Notes under the pieces: generated by a model | The model's database searches: none | Seen by the model: only the letters and a program-made list of their open reading frames with translations | What the model was told of the DNA's origin: nothing | Part shown: positions 33,301 through 40,525 of the stretch, piece after piece | Numbering within the stretch: the stretch's first letter is position 1 | Layout: every line of letters begins with the position of its first letter | Translations under genes and position numbers: made by a program | Source: Pseudoflavonifractor intestinihominis | Lineage (GTDB): Bacteria; Bacillota; Clostridia; Oscillospirales; Oscillospiraceae | Assembly: GCF_040096055.1 (NCBI RefSeq) | Contig: NZ_JBBMFK010000030.1 | Location: 1 to 44,568 of the forward strand | Reading direction: 5' to 3' | Length of the DNA stretch: 44,568 nucleotides

Positions 33301-33838
33301 GTACCTGAAGCTGCTGGAGGAGGCCGTGCTGGAGGAGCGGGGGGAGAAGGCCCAGATCCCCGCCGAGTGCTCCGCCGACCTGTCCGTGGCCGCCTCCATC
33401 CCCGACCGGTACGTGCCCTCCCCCGAGCAGCGGATGGACCTGTACCGCCGCATCGCCGCCATCCGCAGCGAGGAGGACGCCGACGACCTGACCGACGAGC
33501 TCATCGACCGGTACGGCGACCCGCCCCGGCCGGTGAACAACCTGATCGCCGTGGCCCTGATGCGGGCCGACGCGGCCGCCTGCGGCATCACAGAGATCTC
33601 CCAGAAGGGCCTGAGCCTGCTCTTCTACCTGGACGGGGCCGACCTGCGGCGGGTGTCCGCCCTGTGCGCCCTGGACAAGTACCGCAGCCGCCTGCTCTTC
33701 TCCGCCGGGGAGAAGCCCTACCTCTCCCTGCGCCTGAAAAAGGGGGACGACCCCCTCAAGCTGGGCCGGAAGCTGGTGGAGGAGTACGCCGCCACCGCCG
33801 CGCCCCAGGAGGAGCCCGGCACCCCGCCGGAGGCATAG
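30308..33838 (+). CDS. mfd: Transcription-repair coupling factor Mfd
   Basis: DNA translocase that removes stalled RNA polymerase and recruits UvrA. ~1176 residues, normal for Mfd. Domains in order: UvrB-like region (~1-330); RNA polymerase-interaction domain near 490-560 (VVHEHHGIGRYQG); RecG-like translocase with Walker A GDVGYGKTE, DEEQ box in VIDEEQRFG, SATPIPRT, and motif VI GRVGRSSRRAYAY; C-terminal D7 domain. The GTG at 30308 was chosen because GAGG lies 8 nt upstream; a GTG at 30299 has none. The syntenic order with prs and pth is as in Bacillus. Confidence 0.97.
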   Translation: MKELATMVTAIPEFQRLAAAVDGGGCPAAFTGVSPVHRAHMAAGLRQALGRSVVVLCADEAEADRMARDLAFLTGEQVRTLTAREFTFHHAAVVSRQWEHRRLSVLRALAAGECPLLVCTIEGALERTIPKTLLTQASQCLRVGESYDLSELADTLTAAGYTRCEQVEGVGQFALRGGILDFYSPAEDGPIRVEFFGDEADSMGLFDVNTQRRVENRKSAEILPAAEVLPQFAPGGYAGLLEAMDGLIAKAKRRKDGADLVKTLEEDRERLAENMSFPALDRYIALVYPHMATAADYFPEDAVVLFSESPRVAERAKNYLWQLTEDAKALMEAGVLAGELTEFARTFEELCGVLEEWPVAYLDNFVGAQYPRRPRTLINLLCKQLPSYGASLETAVSDLSHYLGENFSTVVLVSSEQRALNLQALLREQGVKAAVDFLLHKLPAPGKAVIAVGGLSGGMEYPEAKCAVLTEGQAAGVKKKKVKAVTNRQKLGSYADLSVGDLVVHEHHGIGRYQGMVKMPVDGIQKDYVKIAYAGADVLYVPATQLDLVSKYIGAGEDAQETKKLSKLGGADWEKAKTRAKKAVKDLAKGLIQLYAQRQRQPGFAFSPDSEWMREFEEQFEYTETDDQLRCIAEIKGDMEAPRPMDRLLCGDVGYGKTEVAFRAIMKCVLDGKQAAILVPTTVLARQHFLSAKQRFAKYPVEIDVVSRFRTPAQMKETLRRVEAGQIDLLIGTHRLFQKDVKFKDLGLLVIDEEQRFGVAHKEKLKEMSRQVDVLTLSATPIPRTLNMALSGIRDMSTLEEPPSDRQPVQTYVLEHDWGVLSDAMRRELERGGQVYYLHNRVDTITRTAARIREMLGEDVTVAVAHGKMSQEELNDVMTRMSEGEVDVLVCTTIIETGIDIANANTLIIEDADKMGLAQLHQIRGRVGRSSRRAYAYLTFRRGKVLSEVASKRLGAIREFAEFGSGFKIAMRDLEIRGAGNVLGPEQSGFLMSVGYDLYLKLLEEAVLEERGEKAQIPAECSADLSVAASIPDRYVPSPEQRMDLYRRIAAIRSEEDADDLTDELIDRYGDPPRPVNNLIAVALMRADAAACGITEISQKGLSLLFYLDGADLRRVSALCALDKYRSRLLFSAGEKPYLSLRLKKGDDPLKLGRKLVEEYAATAAPQEEPGTPPEA

Positions 33839-33882
33839 GCGCGGATTTCTGCGACCGGGGGGAATCGTTCACAAAATTTTCG

Positions 33883-33911
33883 TTGCTGTTTTGGCCTGCT
33901 GGTGCTATGAT
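33883..33911 (+). promoter_or_regulatory. Sigma-A promoter of the PrsA-like gene
   Basis: TTGCTG, 17-nt spacer, TATGAT, about 35 nt before the ATG. Confidence 0.65.
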
Positions 33912-33944
33912 AATAAAAGTTTCCCCATTATAAGGAGGATAAGA

Positions 33945-35291
33945 ATGAAAGCTACCAAGAGAATCCTGGGCGCGGCGCTTTCCGGCGCCCTTCTGATTGG
34001 CGCCCTGGCCGGCTGCGCCGAGACCCCTGCCGACCCCAGTTCCAGCGTGTCCCCCTCCCCCTCGGTGAGCGCCACCCCGTCCGAGAGCCCCTCTGCCGCC
34101 CAGTTCGGCGACTTTGACCTGGAGACCCCCGACGTGACCATGGCCCTGCTGGGCATCCCCGGCGACACCACCGTCATGACCGTGGACGGCGCCGAGGTCA
34201 ACGCTGAGGAGTACCTCTACTGGCTGGGCTACGCCACCGAGTACGTGGGCTACTACCAGTTCGGCGACCCCGCCGCCATCGACTGGGACATGGACACCGG
34301 CAGCGGCACCGTCACCGAGTATCTCATCAACAACGCCCGTGACCTGGCCGCCTTCAACCAGGTCATCCGCAACCAGTGCGCCGCGCGCAACATCACCCTC
34401 ACCGCCGAGGAGGAGGCCGAGCTGGATCAGCAGCTGGCCGACGCGGTGGAGAGCTCCGGCGGTCAGGACGCCTTTGAGCTGGCCCTGAAGCAGGTCAACC
34501 GCACCGAGGCCGGCCTGCGGAGCATGTATACCGCCTCCAACTTCCTCTATGTGGACCTGCAGAACCAGCTGTTCCCCGCCCAGGACGCCGCCTCCCTCAC
34601 CGCCGAGGAGCTGGCCCAGTGGGCGGCCGACAACGGCAAGATGCAGGTCAAGCACATCCTGTTCAAGACCGTGGACGACTCGGGCAACCCCCTCTCCGAC
34701 GAGGAGATCGCCGCCGCCAAGCAGAAGGCCGAGGACACCCTGGCCCAGCTCCAGGCCAGCGACGACATGGAGAACCTGTTTGACCAGCTGATGAACGAGC
34801 TGTCCGAGGACGGCCGCTACGCCGACGGCACCCTGGGCGCCCCCGACGGCTACCTGTTCGGCGACGGCGAGATGGTCCAGGAGTTCGAGGACGCCGCCAA
34901 GGCCCTGAAGGAGCACGAGCTCAGCGGCATTGTGGAGACCGACTACGGCTACCACATCCTGCTCCGCCTGCCCGTGGACACCGAGATGGCCCGTGAGGCC
35001 TGGGCCGAGGAGCAGAGCACCAACATCAGCAACCAGATGAACGAGCAGATGACCACCTGGATGGACGAGGCGGACATCCAGACCAACGACACCTTTGCCT
35101 CCATCGACCCCAAGGACTACTATGAGCGCCTGGCCGCCTACCGGGAGCAGCTGGACGCCGCCAACAGCGCCGCTGAGGGCGAGAGCGACGGCGCCGCCAC
35201 CGCGGAGCCCTCTGCCAGCCCTGCCGCTGAGGGCGAGAACGACGGTTCCGCCACCAAGGAGCCCTCCGCCAGCCCTGCCGCCGAGGGCTGA
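33945..35291 (+). CDS. PrsA-like peptidyl-prolyl isomerase lipoprotein
   Basis: A 448-residue extracellular foldase. Lipobox LAGC (Cys ~24) follows a charged MKATKR start; a Ser/Pro-rich linker reaches residue ~50. An N-terminal chaperone-like region is followed by a parvulin domain (~225-350: VKHILFKT ... DGYLFGDGEMVQEFEDAAKAL ... DYGYHILLRLP). The C-terminus has two 18-residue near-identical repeats (AAEGESDGAATAEPSASP type), probably a flexible tail. The ATG at 33945 has AAGGAGG at 6 nt; the upstream extension crosses the promoter and is rejected. Confidence 0.9.
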   Translation: MKATKRILGAALSGALLIGALAGCAETPADPSSSVSPSPSVSATPSESPSAAQFGDFDLETPDVTMALLGIPGDTTVMTVDGAEVNAEEYLYWLGYATEYVGYYQFGDPAAIDWDMDTGSGTVTEYLINNARDLAAFNQVIRNQCAARNITLTAEEEAELDQQLADAVESSGGQDAFELALKQVNRTEAGLRSMYTASNFLYVDLQNQLFPAQDAASLTAEELAQWAADNGKMQVKHILFKTVDDSGNPLSDEEIAAAKQKAEDTLAQLQASDDMENLFDQLMNELSEDGRYADGTLGAPDGYLFGDGEMVQEFEDAAKALKEHELSGIVETDYGYHILLRLPVDTEMAREAWAEEQSTNISNQMNEQMTTWMDEADIQTNDTFASIDPKDYYERLAAYREQLDAANSAAEGESDGAATAEPSASPAAEGENDGSATKEPSASPAAEG

Positions 35292-35358
35292 GCCCCGGCG
35301 CGGCCATACCATACGTCGCAGTATTTTCCACCTGTCAGCGCCCGCTGCCTGACACATT

Positions 35359-35400
35359 GCGCGGAGACCTGCTCCTGCCAGCAGGCCTCCGCGTTTTTTT
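35359..35400 (+). terminator. Terminator of the PrsA-like gene
   Basis: CGCGGAG...CTGCT-loop-AGCAG...CTCCGCG followed by seven T. The rest of the 264-nt gap 35292-35555 is AT-richer and holds the operator candidate below. Confidence 0.88.
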
Positions 35401-35491
35401 ACATCCCCGGCAGCGCCGGCAGATGAAATTTTCCCCTCACAGGCCCCACGGTACTTTGGAATCTGTTGTTTCATGAATAAGAAGCTATGGT

Positions 35492-35530
35492 TTGTTCACA
35501 AACTCCATTGTTTCAGGATAAATGAACAAT
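35492..35530 (+). promoter_or_regulatory. Operator candidate upstream of the XRE regulator gene
   Basis: Two overlapping inverted repeats: TTGTTCA (35492-35498) with TGAACAA (35523-35529), and ATTGTT (35507-35512) with AACAAT (35525-35530). A further TTGTTTCA half-site lies at about 35466. Binding by the XRE protein itself is inference; a clear promoter is not assigned. Confidence 0.5.
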
Positions 35531-35555
35531 AGATGAAAAAGTGGAGGAACATCCC

Positions 35556-35900
35556 ATGTATGACGAGAAGGAGCGCTTCAACCAGGAGTTCGGCCGGCGG
35601 TGCCGCCTGGCCCGCGGGGACCGCCGGGCGGAGGACGTGGCGGAGCAGGCGGGCATTACGCCCCAGTTCCTCTCTTCGGTGGAGCGGGGGAAGAAGGGCA
35701 TGACGGGGATGAACATCGCCAATCTGGCCCGGGCCCTCAACGTCACCGCAGACTACCTGCTCTACGGCCGCACCGACGCCGACGCGGCCTGGGTGGGCAT
35801 CGCCGAGCATCTGGCCTCCCTGACCCCCGCCATGCGGGACATGGCGGCCGAGATGCTGGGCACCATGCTGGCCATGCTGGAGGCGGGCAGGCCGGAATAA
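35556..35900 (+). CDS. XRE-family helix-turn-helix regulator
   Basis: A 114-residue DNA-binding protein. The helix-turn-helix occupies residues ~8-65 (AEDVAEQAGITPQFLSSVERGKKGM, LARALNVTADYLLYG), and the C-terminal ~45 residues are helical and probably mediate dimerisation. The ATG at 35556 has GGAGG at 8 nt; an in-frame GTG five codons upstream is rejected. It is 30 nt upstream of a Spo0A-like response regulator and probably co-transcribed with it. Confidence 0.88.
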   Translation: MYDEKERFNQEFGRRCRLARGDRRAEDVAEQAGITPQFLSSVERGKKGMTGMNIANLARALNVTADYLLYGRTDADAAWVGIAEHLASLTPAMRDMAAEMLGTMLAMLEAGRPE

Positions 35901-35930
35901 GGACCGCCGCGGCGGGAGGAGGAGAACCGC

Positions 35931-36647
35931 GTGAAGGGCATTCGCATACTGCTTGTGGACGACAACCCGTCCGCCCGGGCGCTGCTGGCCGCCTTTGTGA
36001 ACAATACCCCCGGCCTGGAGCTGTGCGGCGAGGCGGGGGACGGCTGGCAGGGGCTGGAGCTGACCGCCCGCCTGCGGCCCGACCTGGTGCTGCTGGACCT
36101 CATCATGCCCGGCCTGGACGGCATCGGGTTCCTGGAGGGCCTGGGCGGCCTGCCCGGCGGGGGGAAGCCCCGCGTGATCATCCTCTCCGGCGTGAGCGCC
36201 GACGCCTACGTGCAGCACAGCTGCCGCCTGGGGGCGGACTACTATCTGGTCAAGCCGGTGGACCTGCACCAGCTGGCCCGGCGCATCAGCGCCCTGTTTC
36301 CCGACGGGGAGCACCCGGAGGACAGCGGCCCCGCCGACTTCCTGCTGCTGCGGCTGGGGGCGGACAGCCGCCTGGAGGGCTACGGCCAGCTCGCCTACGC
36401 CCTGGAGCTGGTGTCGGGCTGCGGCAGGGCCATGCGGATGAAGGAGATCTACCTGTCCACGGCGGAGGCCTTCCGCACCACCGCCGCCTGCGTGGAGAAA
36501 AACCTGCGCACCGTCATCCGGGGCATGCATGCCGGGGCCAGCCCCTACTATGTCCGGGTCTTCGGCCCGGCGGACGGCGCAAAGCCCCCGGACAACAGCA
36601 CCTTCCTCCGCCGGGCGGCGGAGGAGCTGGCGGAAAAAGAGCGATAG
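35931..36647 (+). CDS. Spo0A-like response regulator
   Basis: A 238-residue two-domain protein. The receiver domain (1-~122) has the acidic pair Asp10-Asp11, phosphoacceptor Asp56 in LVLLDLIMPG, Ser86 and Lys108 in LVKPVD. The C-terminal ~100 residues match the Spo0A DNA-binding domain in outline (FRTTAACVEKNLRTVIRGM ... KPPDNSTFLRRAAEEL), with changes in the recognition helix relative to Bacillus Spo0A (AC in place of SR before VE). It may be the organism's Spo0A or, more likely, a paralogue, since it is paired with an XRE gene. The GTG at 35931 has GGAGGAGGAG upstream. Confidence 0.82.
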   Translation: MKGIRILLVDDNPSARALLAAFVNNTPGLELCGEAGDGWQGLELTARLRPDLVLLDLIMPGLDGIGFLEGLGGLPGGGKPRVIILSGVSADAYVQHSCRLGADYYLVKPVDLHQLARRISALFPDGEHPEDSGPADFLLLRLGADSRLEGYGQLAYALELVSGCGRAMRMKEIYLSTAEAFRTTAACVEKNLRTVIRGMHAGASPYYVRVFGPADGAKPPDNSTFLRRAAEELAEKER

Positions 36648-36654
36648 AGCGCCT

Positions 36655-36692
36655 GAGGGCCTGGAGAGATGTCTCCGGGCCCTCTTCTTTTT
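36655..36692 (+). terminator. Terminator of the XRE / Spo0A-like unit
   Basis: GAGGGCC...GGAGA-GATG-TCTCC...GGCCCTC followed by TTCTTTTT. Confidence 0.88.
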
Positions 36693-36794
36693 GTCATACG
36701 CGGCGTTTCCCCGCATAGATTGAAGCAGAGGCCCGTCCCCACACCCCAAAGGCGGACGGGCCCAATGCGCAGGAGAAGAAAAGGGGAGACGTGT

Positions 36795-39425
36795 ATGAGC
36801 GCATGGCACAGCAAAACCGCCGCCCAGGTCCTCTCAGAGCTGGACACCAGCCGGGACAGGGGCCTGACCGGGACGGAGGCGGAGGACAGGCTGGGGCGGT
36901 ACGGCCCCAACGTGCTGGAGGAGCGGAAGCGGCCCGGGCTGCCGGTGCGGTTCCTGGCCCAGCTGAAGGACCCCATGATATTGGTGCTGCTGGGGGCGGC
37001 GGGGCTGTCCCTGTGGGCCGGGGGCGGGGAGGACTGGGTGGACGCGGTGATCATCCTGGTCATCGTGCTGGTCAACGCCTGCATCTCCATCGCCCAGGAG
37101 AACAGCGCCGAGAAGGCCCTGGAGGCCCTGCGGAACATGTCCGCCCCCATGGCCCGGGTGGTGCGGGACGGGGGCCAGCGCCGGGTGGAGGCGGCCAGGC
37201 TGGTGCCCGGGGACATCATTCTGGTGGAGGCGGGGGACATGGTGCCCGCCGACGCCCGCATCCTGGACAGCGCCGGGCTCAAGGCCGACGAGAGCGCCAT
37301 GACCGGCGAGTCCCTGCCCAGCGGCAAGGCCCCCGCCGACGGCCTGGCGGAAAACCTGCCCCTGGGGGACCGGCACAACATGCTCCTGTCCTCCACCGTC
37401 ATCACCAACGGCAGGGCAAAGGCGGTGGTCACCGCCACCGGCATGGACACCGAGGTGGGCCGCATCGCCGGCATGATCCTGGACAGCGGGGAGGGGGAGA
37501 CCCCCCTCCAGCGGAAGATGGCGGAGATCTCCAAGACCCTGTCTTTCGCCTGCCTGTGCGTGTGCGGCGTGCTCTTCGGGGTGGGGATGCTGCTCCACAA
37601 GGGCATTCTGGACATGTTCCTCACCGCCGTGGCCCTGGCGGTGGCCGCCATCCCCGAGGGCCTGCCCGCCATCGTCACCATCGTGCTGGCCCTGGGGGTA
37701 CAGCGGATGGCAAAGCGGGGGGCCATCGTCAAGAAGCTGCCCGCCGTGGAGACCCTGGGCTGCGCCGGGGTCATCTGCTCGGACAAGACGGGCACCCTCA
37801 CCCAGAACAGGATGACCGTCACCCAGGTGTGGACGCCCCGGGGCGGGGACCGGGCGACTGTCCTCACCGTGGGCAGCCTGTGCTCCGACGCCGCCCTGGC
37901 CCGGGACAAGGGCCGCCGCCGGGCGGTGGGGGACCCCACCGAGGCCGCCGTGGTGGAGGCCGCTTTGAAAGAGGGCCTGGACAAGGACGACCTGGAAAAG
38001 GACTGGCCCCGCCGGGGCGAGGTACCCTTTGACTCCGACCGCAAGCGGATGAGCACCGTCCACCGCCGGCCCGACGGGGGGTTCCGGGTGTGCGTCAAGG
38101 GGGCCCCCGACGTGCTGCTGTCCCTGTGCCGCCGCCTGCCCGGCGGCGCGCCCCTCACCGACGGCCTCCGCCGGGACATCTCCGCCCGCAACGCCGACAT
38201 GGCCGCCCGGGCCCTGCGGGTGCTGGGGGTGGCCTACAAGGACCTGGAGATGCTGCCCCGTGCCCTGGACAGCGCCACCCTAGAGCAAGACCTGACCTTT
38301 GCCGGGCTGGTGGGCATGATGGACCCGCCCCGGCCCGAGGTGAAGGAGGCGGTGGAGCAGTGCCACGCCGCGGGCATCCGGCCGGTGATGATCACCGGCG
38401 ACCACAAGCTCACCGCCGTGGCCGTGGCCAGGGAGCTGGACATCTTCCGCCCCGGGGACCTGGCCATCACCGGCGCCGACCTGGACTTCATGCCCCAGGA
38501 AATGCTGGAGCAGGAGGTGGAGAAATTCGCCGTCTACGCCCGGGTGTCCCCGGAGCACAAGATGCGCATCGTGAAGGCCTGGAAGGCCAGGGGCAAGGTA
38601 GTGGCCATGACCGGCGACGGCGTCAACGACGCCCCCGCCCTCAAGGCCGCCGACATCGGCTGCGCCATGGGCGTGGCGGGCACCGACGTGGCCAAGGGCG
38701 CCAGCGACATGATCCTCACCGACGACAACTTCGCCACCATCGTCTCGGCGGTGGAGCAGGGGAGGGGCATCTACGCCAACATCAAGAAGGCCATCCACTA
38801 CCTGCTCTCCTGCAATATCGGCGAGATGCTCACCATCTTCCTGGCCACCGCCCTGGATTTCCGCCAGATGCCCCTGGTGCCGGTGCAGCTGCTGTGGCTC
38901 AACCTGGTCACCGACTCCCTGCCCGCCCTGGCCCTGGGGGTGGAGCCGGTGGAGAAGAACGTGATGGAGCACAGGCCCAGGGACGCGGGGGAGAAGCTCT
39001 TCGCCGGGGGATTTGCCTGGCGGCTGTGCTGGCAGGGGTGCATGGTGGGCCTGCTCACCCTGTGCGCCTTCTTCCTGGGGCAGTACGTCCTGCCCGGCCC
39101 GGCCGACCCCGCCGCCGCCGCCAACACCATGGCCTTTGCCACCCTGACCATCTGCCAGCTCTTCCACGCCTTCGACGTGCGCAGCGAGGAGGAGAGCCTG
39201 CTGCGCATCGGCCTGTTCTCCAATAAGGCCATGAACAGGGCCTTCCTGGTGGGCATGGCCATGCAGATGGCCGTGCTGTGCCTGCCGCCCCTCCAGGCCG
39301 TGTTCTCCACCGTACCCCTCAGCGGGGCGCAGTGGGGGGCCGTCCTGGGACTGGCCGCTGCACCGCTGGTTGTGTGCGAGCTGACCAAGGCCCTGGGCCG
39401 CTGGGGGAGGAAAAAGGCGGACTGA
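36795..39425 (+). CDS. P-type cation-transporting ATPase (calcium type, PMR1/SERCA-like)
   Basis: An 876-residue membrane pump. In order: N-terminal cation-ATPase domain (residues 1-~70), actuator motif MTGES, M4 motif PEGLP with surrounding AAIPEGLPAIVTI near residue 285, phosphorylated Asp near 329 in SDKTGTLTQ, hinge MTGDGVNDAP, and a C-terminal membrane block with NLVTDSLPALALGVEP. The PEGLP and NxxTD motifs are those of Ca2+/Mn2+ exporters. AAGGGGAG lies 6 nt before the ATG at 36795; an upstream in-frame ATG at 36669 sits in the preceding terminator and is rejected. It appears monocistronic. Confidence 0.93.
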   Translation: MSAWHSKTAAQVLSELDTSRDRGLTGTEAEDRLGRYGPNVLEERKRPGLPVRFLAQLKDPMILVLLGAAGLSLWAGGGEDWVDAVIILVIVLVNACISIAQENSAEKALEALRNMSAPMARVVRDGGQRRVEAARLVPGDIILVEAGDMVPADARILDSAGLKADESAMTGESLPSGKAPADGLAENLPLGDRHNMLLSSTVITNGRAKAVVTATGMDTEVGRIAGMILDSGEGETPLQRKMAEISKTLSFACLCVCGVLFGVGMLLHKGILDMFLTAVALAVAAIPEGLPAIVTIVLALGVQRMAKRGAIVKKLPAVETLGCAGVICSDKTGTLTQNRMTVTQVWTPRGGDRATVLTVGSLCSDAALARDKGRRRAVGDPTEAAVVEAALKEGLDKDDLEKDWPRRGEVPFDSDRKRMSTVHRRPDGGFRVCVKGAPDVLLSLCRRLPGGAPLTDGLRRDISARNADMAARALRVLGVAYKDLEMLPRALDSATLEQDLTFAGLVGMMDPPRPEVKEAVEQCHAAGIRPVMITGDHKLTAVAVARELDIFRPGDLAITGADLDFMPQEMLEQEVEKFAVYARVSPEHKMRIVKAWKARGKVVAMTGDGVNDAPALKAADIGCAMGVAGTDVAKGASDMILTDDNFATIVSAVEQGRGIYANIKKAIHYLLSCNIGEMLTIFLATALDFRQMPLVPVQLLWLNLVTDSLPALALGVEPVEKNVMEHRPRDAGEKLFAGGFAWRLCWQGCMVGLLTLCAFFLGQYVLPGPADPAAAANTMAFATLTICQLFHAFDVRSEEESLLRIGLFSNKAMNRAFLVGMAMQMAVLCLPPLQAVFSTVPLSGAQWGAVLGLAAAPLVVCELTKALGRWGRKKAD

Positions 39426-39450
39426 GGGTCGTGAGCCTGATCTGTCTGGC

Positions 39451-39588
39451 CGCACCCCATAGGCTTCCCCCTGGGGGGAAGCTGTCACGCGAAGCGTGAC
39501 TGATGAGGGGTACTGCGGAAATCACCGGTAACGCTCCCCTCATCCGTCATTTGCTGCGCAAATGCCACCTTCCCCCGGGGGGAAGGCT
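39451..39588 (+). repeat. Composite palindromic (BIME-like) repeat
   Basis: CGCACCCCATA, then GGCTTCC...GGGAAGC, GTCACGC-GA-AGCGTGAC and TGATGAGGGG (39462-39510), then CCCCTCATCCGTC, a TTTGC/GCAAA hairpin and CCTTCCCCCGGGGGGAAGGCT (39536-39588). Same two-part layout as 17709-17959 but shorter. A partial further unit (CATTCCCCCGGGGGAAGG) follows at about 39603. Confidence 0.82.
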
Positions 39589-39623
39589 TAGGACACACCC
39601 CGCATTCCCCCGGGGGAAGGCAT

Positions 39624-39657
39624 AAAAAACGGGCCCGCGGCGTCTGCCGCGGGCCCG
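39624..39657 (-). terminator. Terminator of the CofE-like gene
   Basis: 12-bp stem CGGGCCCGCGGC/GCCGCGGGCCCG (39657-39646 with 39641-39630) with six T on the minus strand. Confidence 0.92.
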
Positions 39658-39671
39658 CTGTGCATATGGAA

Positions 39672-40373
39672 TTACTCCTTCACTTCCCGGATCAGGATGA
39701 AGGGGGTGAGCTGGCGGTCCTGGCCGGCGGGGTTGTCCCGGATCAGGTCCAGCAGCTCCTCGTCGGACTGCTTGAGCTGGGAGCAGCGGCCCAGCAGCTC
39801 CACGTTCAGGTCGTTGGCGTCCACGATCATCATCACCACGCCGGTCTTCTCAAAAACCTCGTCGCACACGCCGTTGGGATTTTCGGGCACCCGGACGCCC
39901 ATGTGCTCATACTCGGGGATGTCGTGGCCGTAGAAGCCGTCCAGGCCGGACACCTCGGTGCCCAGAATATCGTAGAAGGTACCGTGGATGCCACGCAGCT
40001 TGTCGATGGCGGCCCGGAAGGCGGCCCAGAGCACCTTGGGCAGGCCGCAGATGTTGATGGCGAACTGCATCTTCACCGGCAGGCCCATTCCGGGGCCGGC
40101 GGAGGTCTGGTGCACAAAGCGGCTGAGGACCTTGGCCCAGAAGCCGGGCTTCACCTCGTCCTCGGTGACGATCCGCTTCTGGCACATGGCGATGACCTTC
40201 TCGCTGGAGGACAGGATGTCCCCGGGCTGGTAGACGGGCAGCACATACTTTTCGATCAGGTCCAGATAGCTCTCGCCCACCTGGACAAAATGGGTCTGGA
40301 TGGCGTGGCGGGCCCAGGTCTTGCCCATGGCCTGGATGGTGACGCTCTTGCCCTCGTTCGCTTTAAATTCCAT
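39672..40373 (-). CDS. CofE-like protein (F420-0:gamma-glutamyl ligase family)
   Basis: A 233-residue cytosolic protein of the CofE superfamily: VYQPGDILSSSEKVIAMCQKR near residues 45-67 resembles the ligase domain's metal/nucleotide region, and IVDANDLNVELLG near 185 is family-typical. True CofE adds glutamate to coenzyme F420, which is not expected in this lineage; Firmicute homologues are annotated by similarity only. It has its own promoter and terminator, divergent from the gerA operon. The substrate is unknown; another gamma-glutamyl transfer is one possibility. Confidence 0.8.
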   Translation of the reverse strand: MEFKANEGKSVTIQAMGKTWARHAIQTHFVQVGESYLDLIEKYVLPVYQPGDILSSSEKVIAMCQKRIVTEDEVKPGFWAKVLSRFVHQTSAGPGMGLPVKMQFAINICGLPKVLWAAFRAAIDKLRGIHGTFYDILGTEVSGLDGFYGHDIPEYEHMGVRVPENPNGVCDEVFEKTGVVMMIVDANDLNVELLGRCSQLKQSDEELLDLIRDNPAGQDRQLTPFILIREVKE

Positions 40374-40418
40374 AGTAAAAAGCCTCTCATTTTATATGTC
40401 GATTTTGATTTCCCCCAT

Positions 40419-40447
40419 ATTATACCCACGCCTTACCAAAAAGGCAA
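40419..40447 (-). promoter_or_regulatory. Sigma-A promoter of the CofE-like gene
   Basis: TTGCCT (40447-40442), 17-nt spacer, TATAAT (40424-40419) on the minus strand. Confidence 0.8.
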
Positions 40448-40466
40448 CAAAAAGAACGCGTGCCGC

Positions 40467-40495
40467 GCATATCCGCCGCCGCCGGGGACATACTG
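40467..40495 (+). promoter_or_regulatory. Sigma-G-like (forespore) promoter of the gerA operon
   Basis: GCATA, 17-nt spacer, CATACTG. This resembles the sigma-G consensus (GMATR / CATnHTA) with one mismatch and fits the known forespore expression of germinant receptors. Confidence 0.6.
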
Positions 40496-40525
40496 AACGG
40501 GAGACAGGAGAGGAGGAATCCACCC

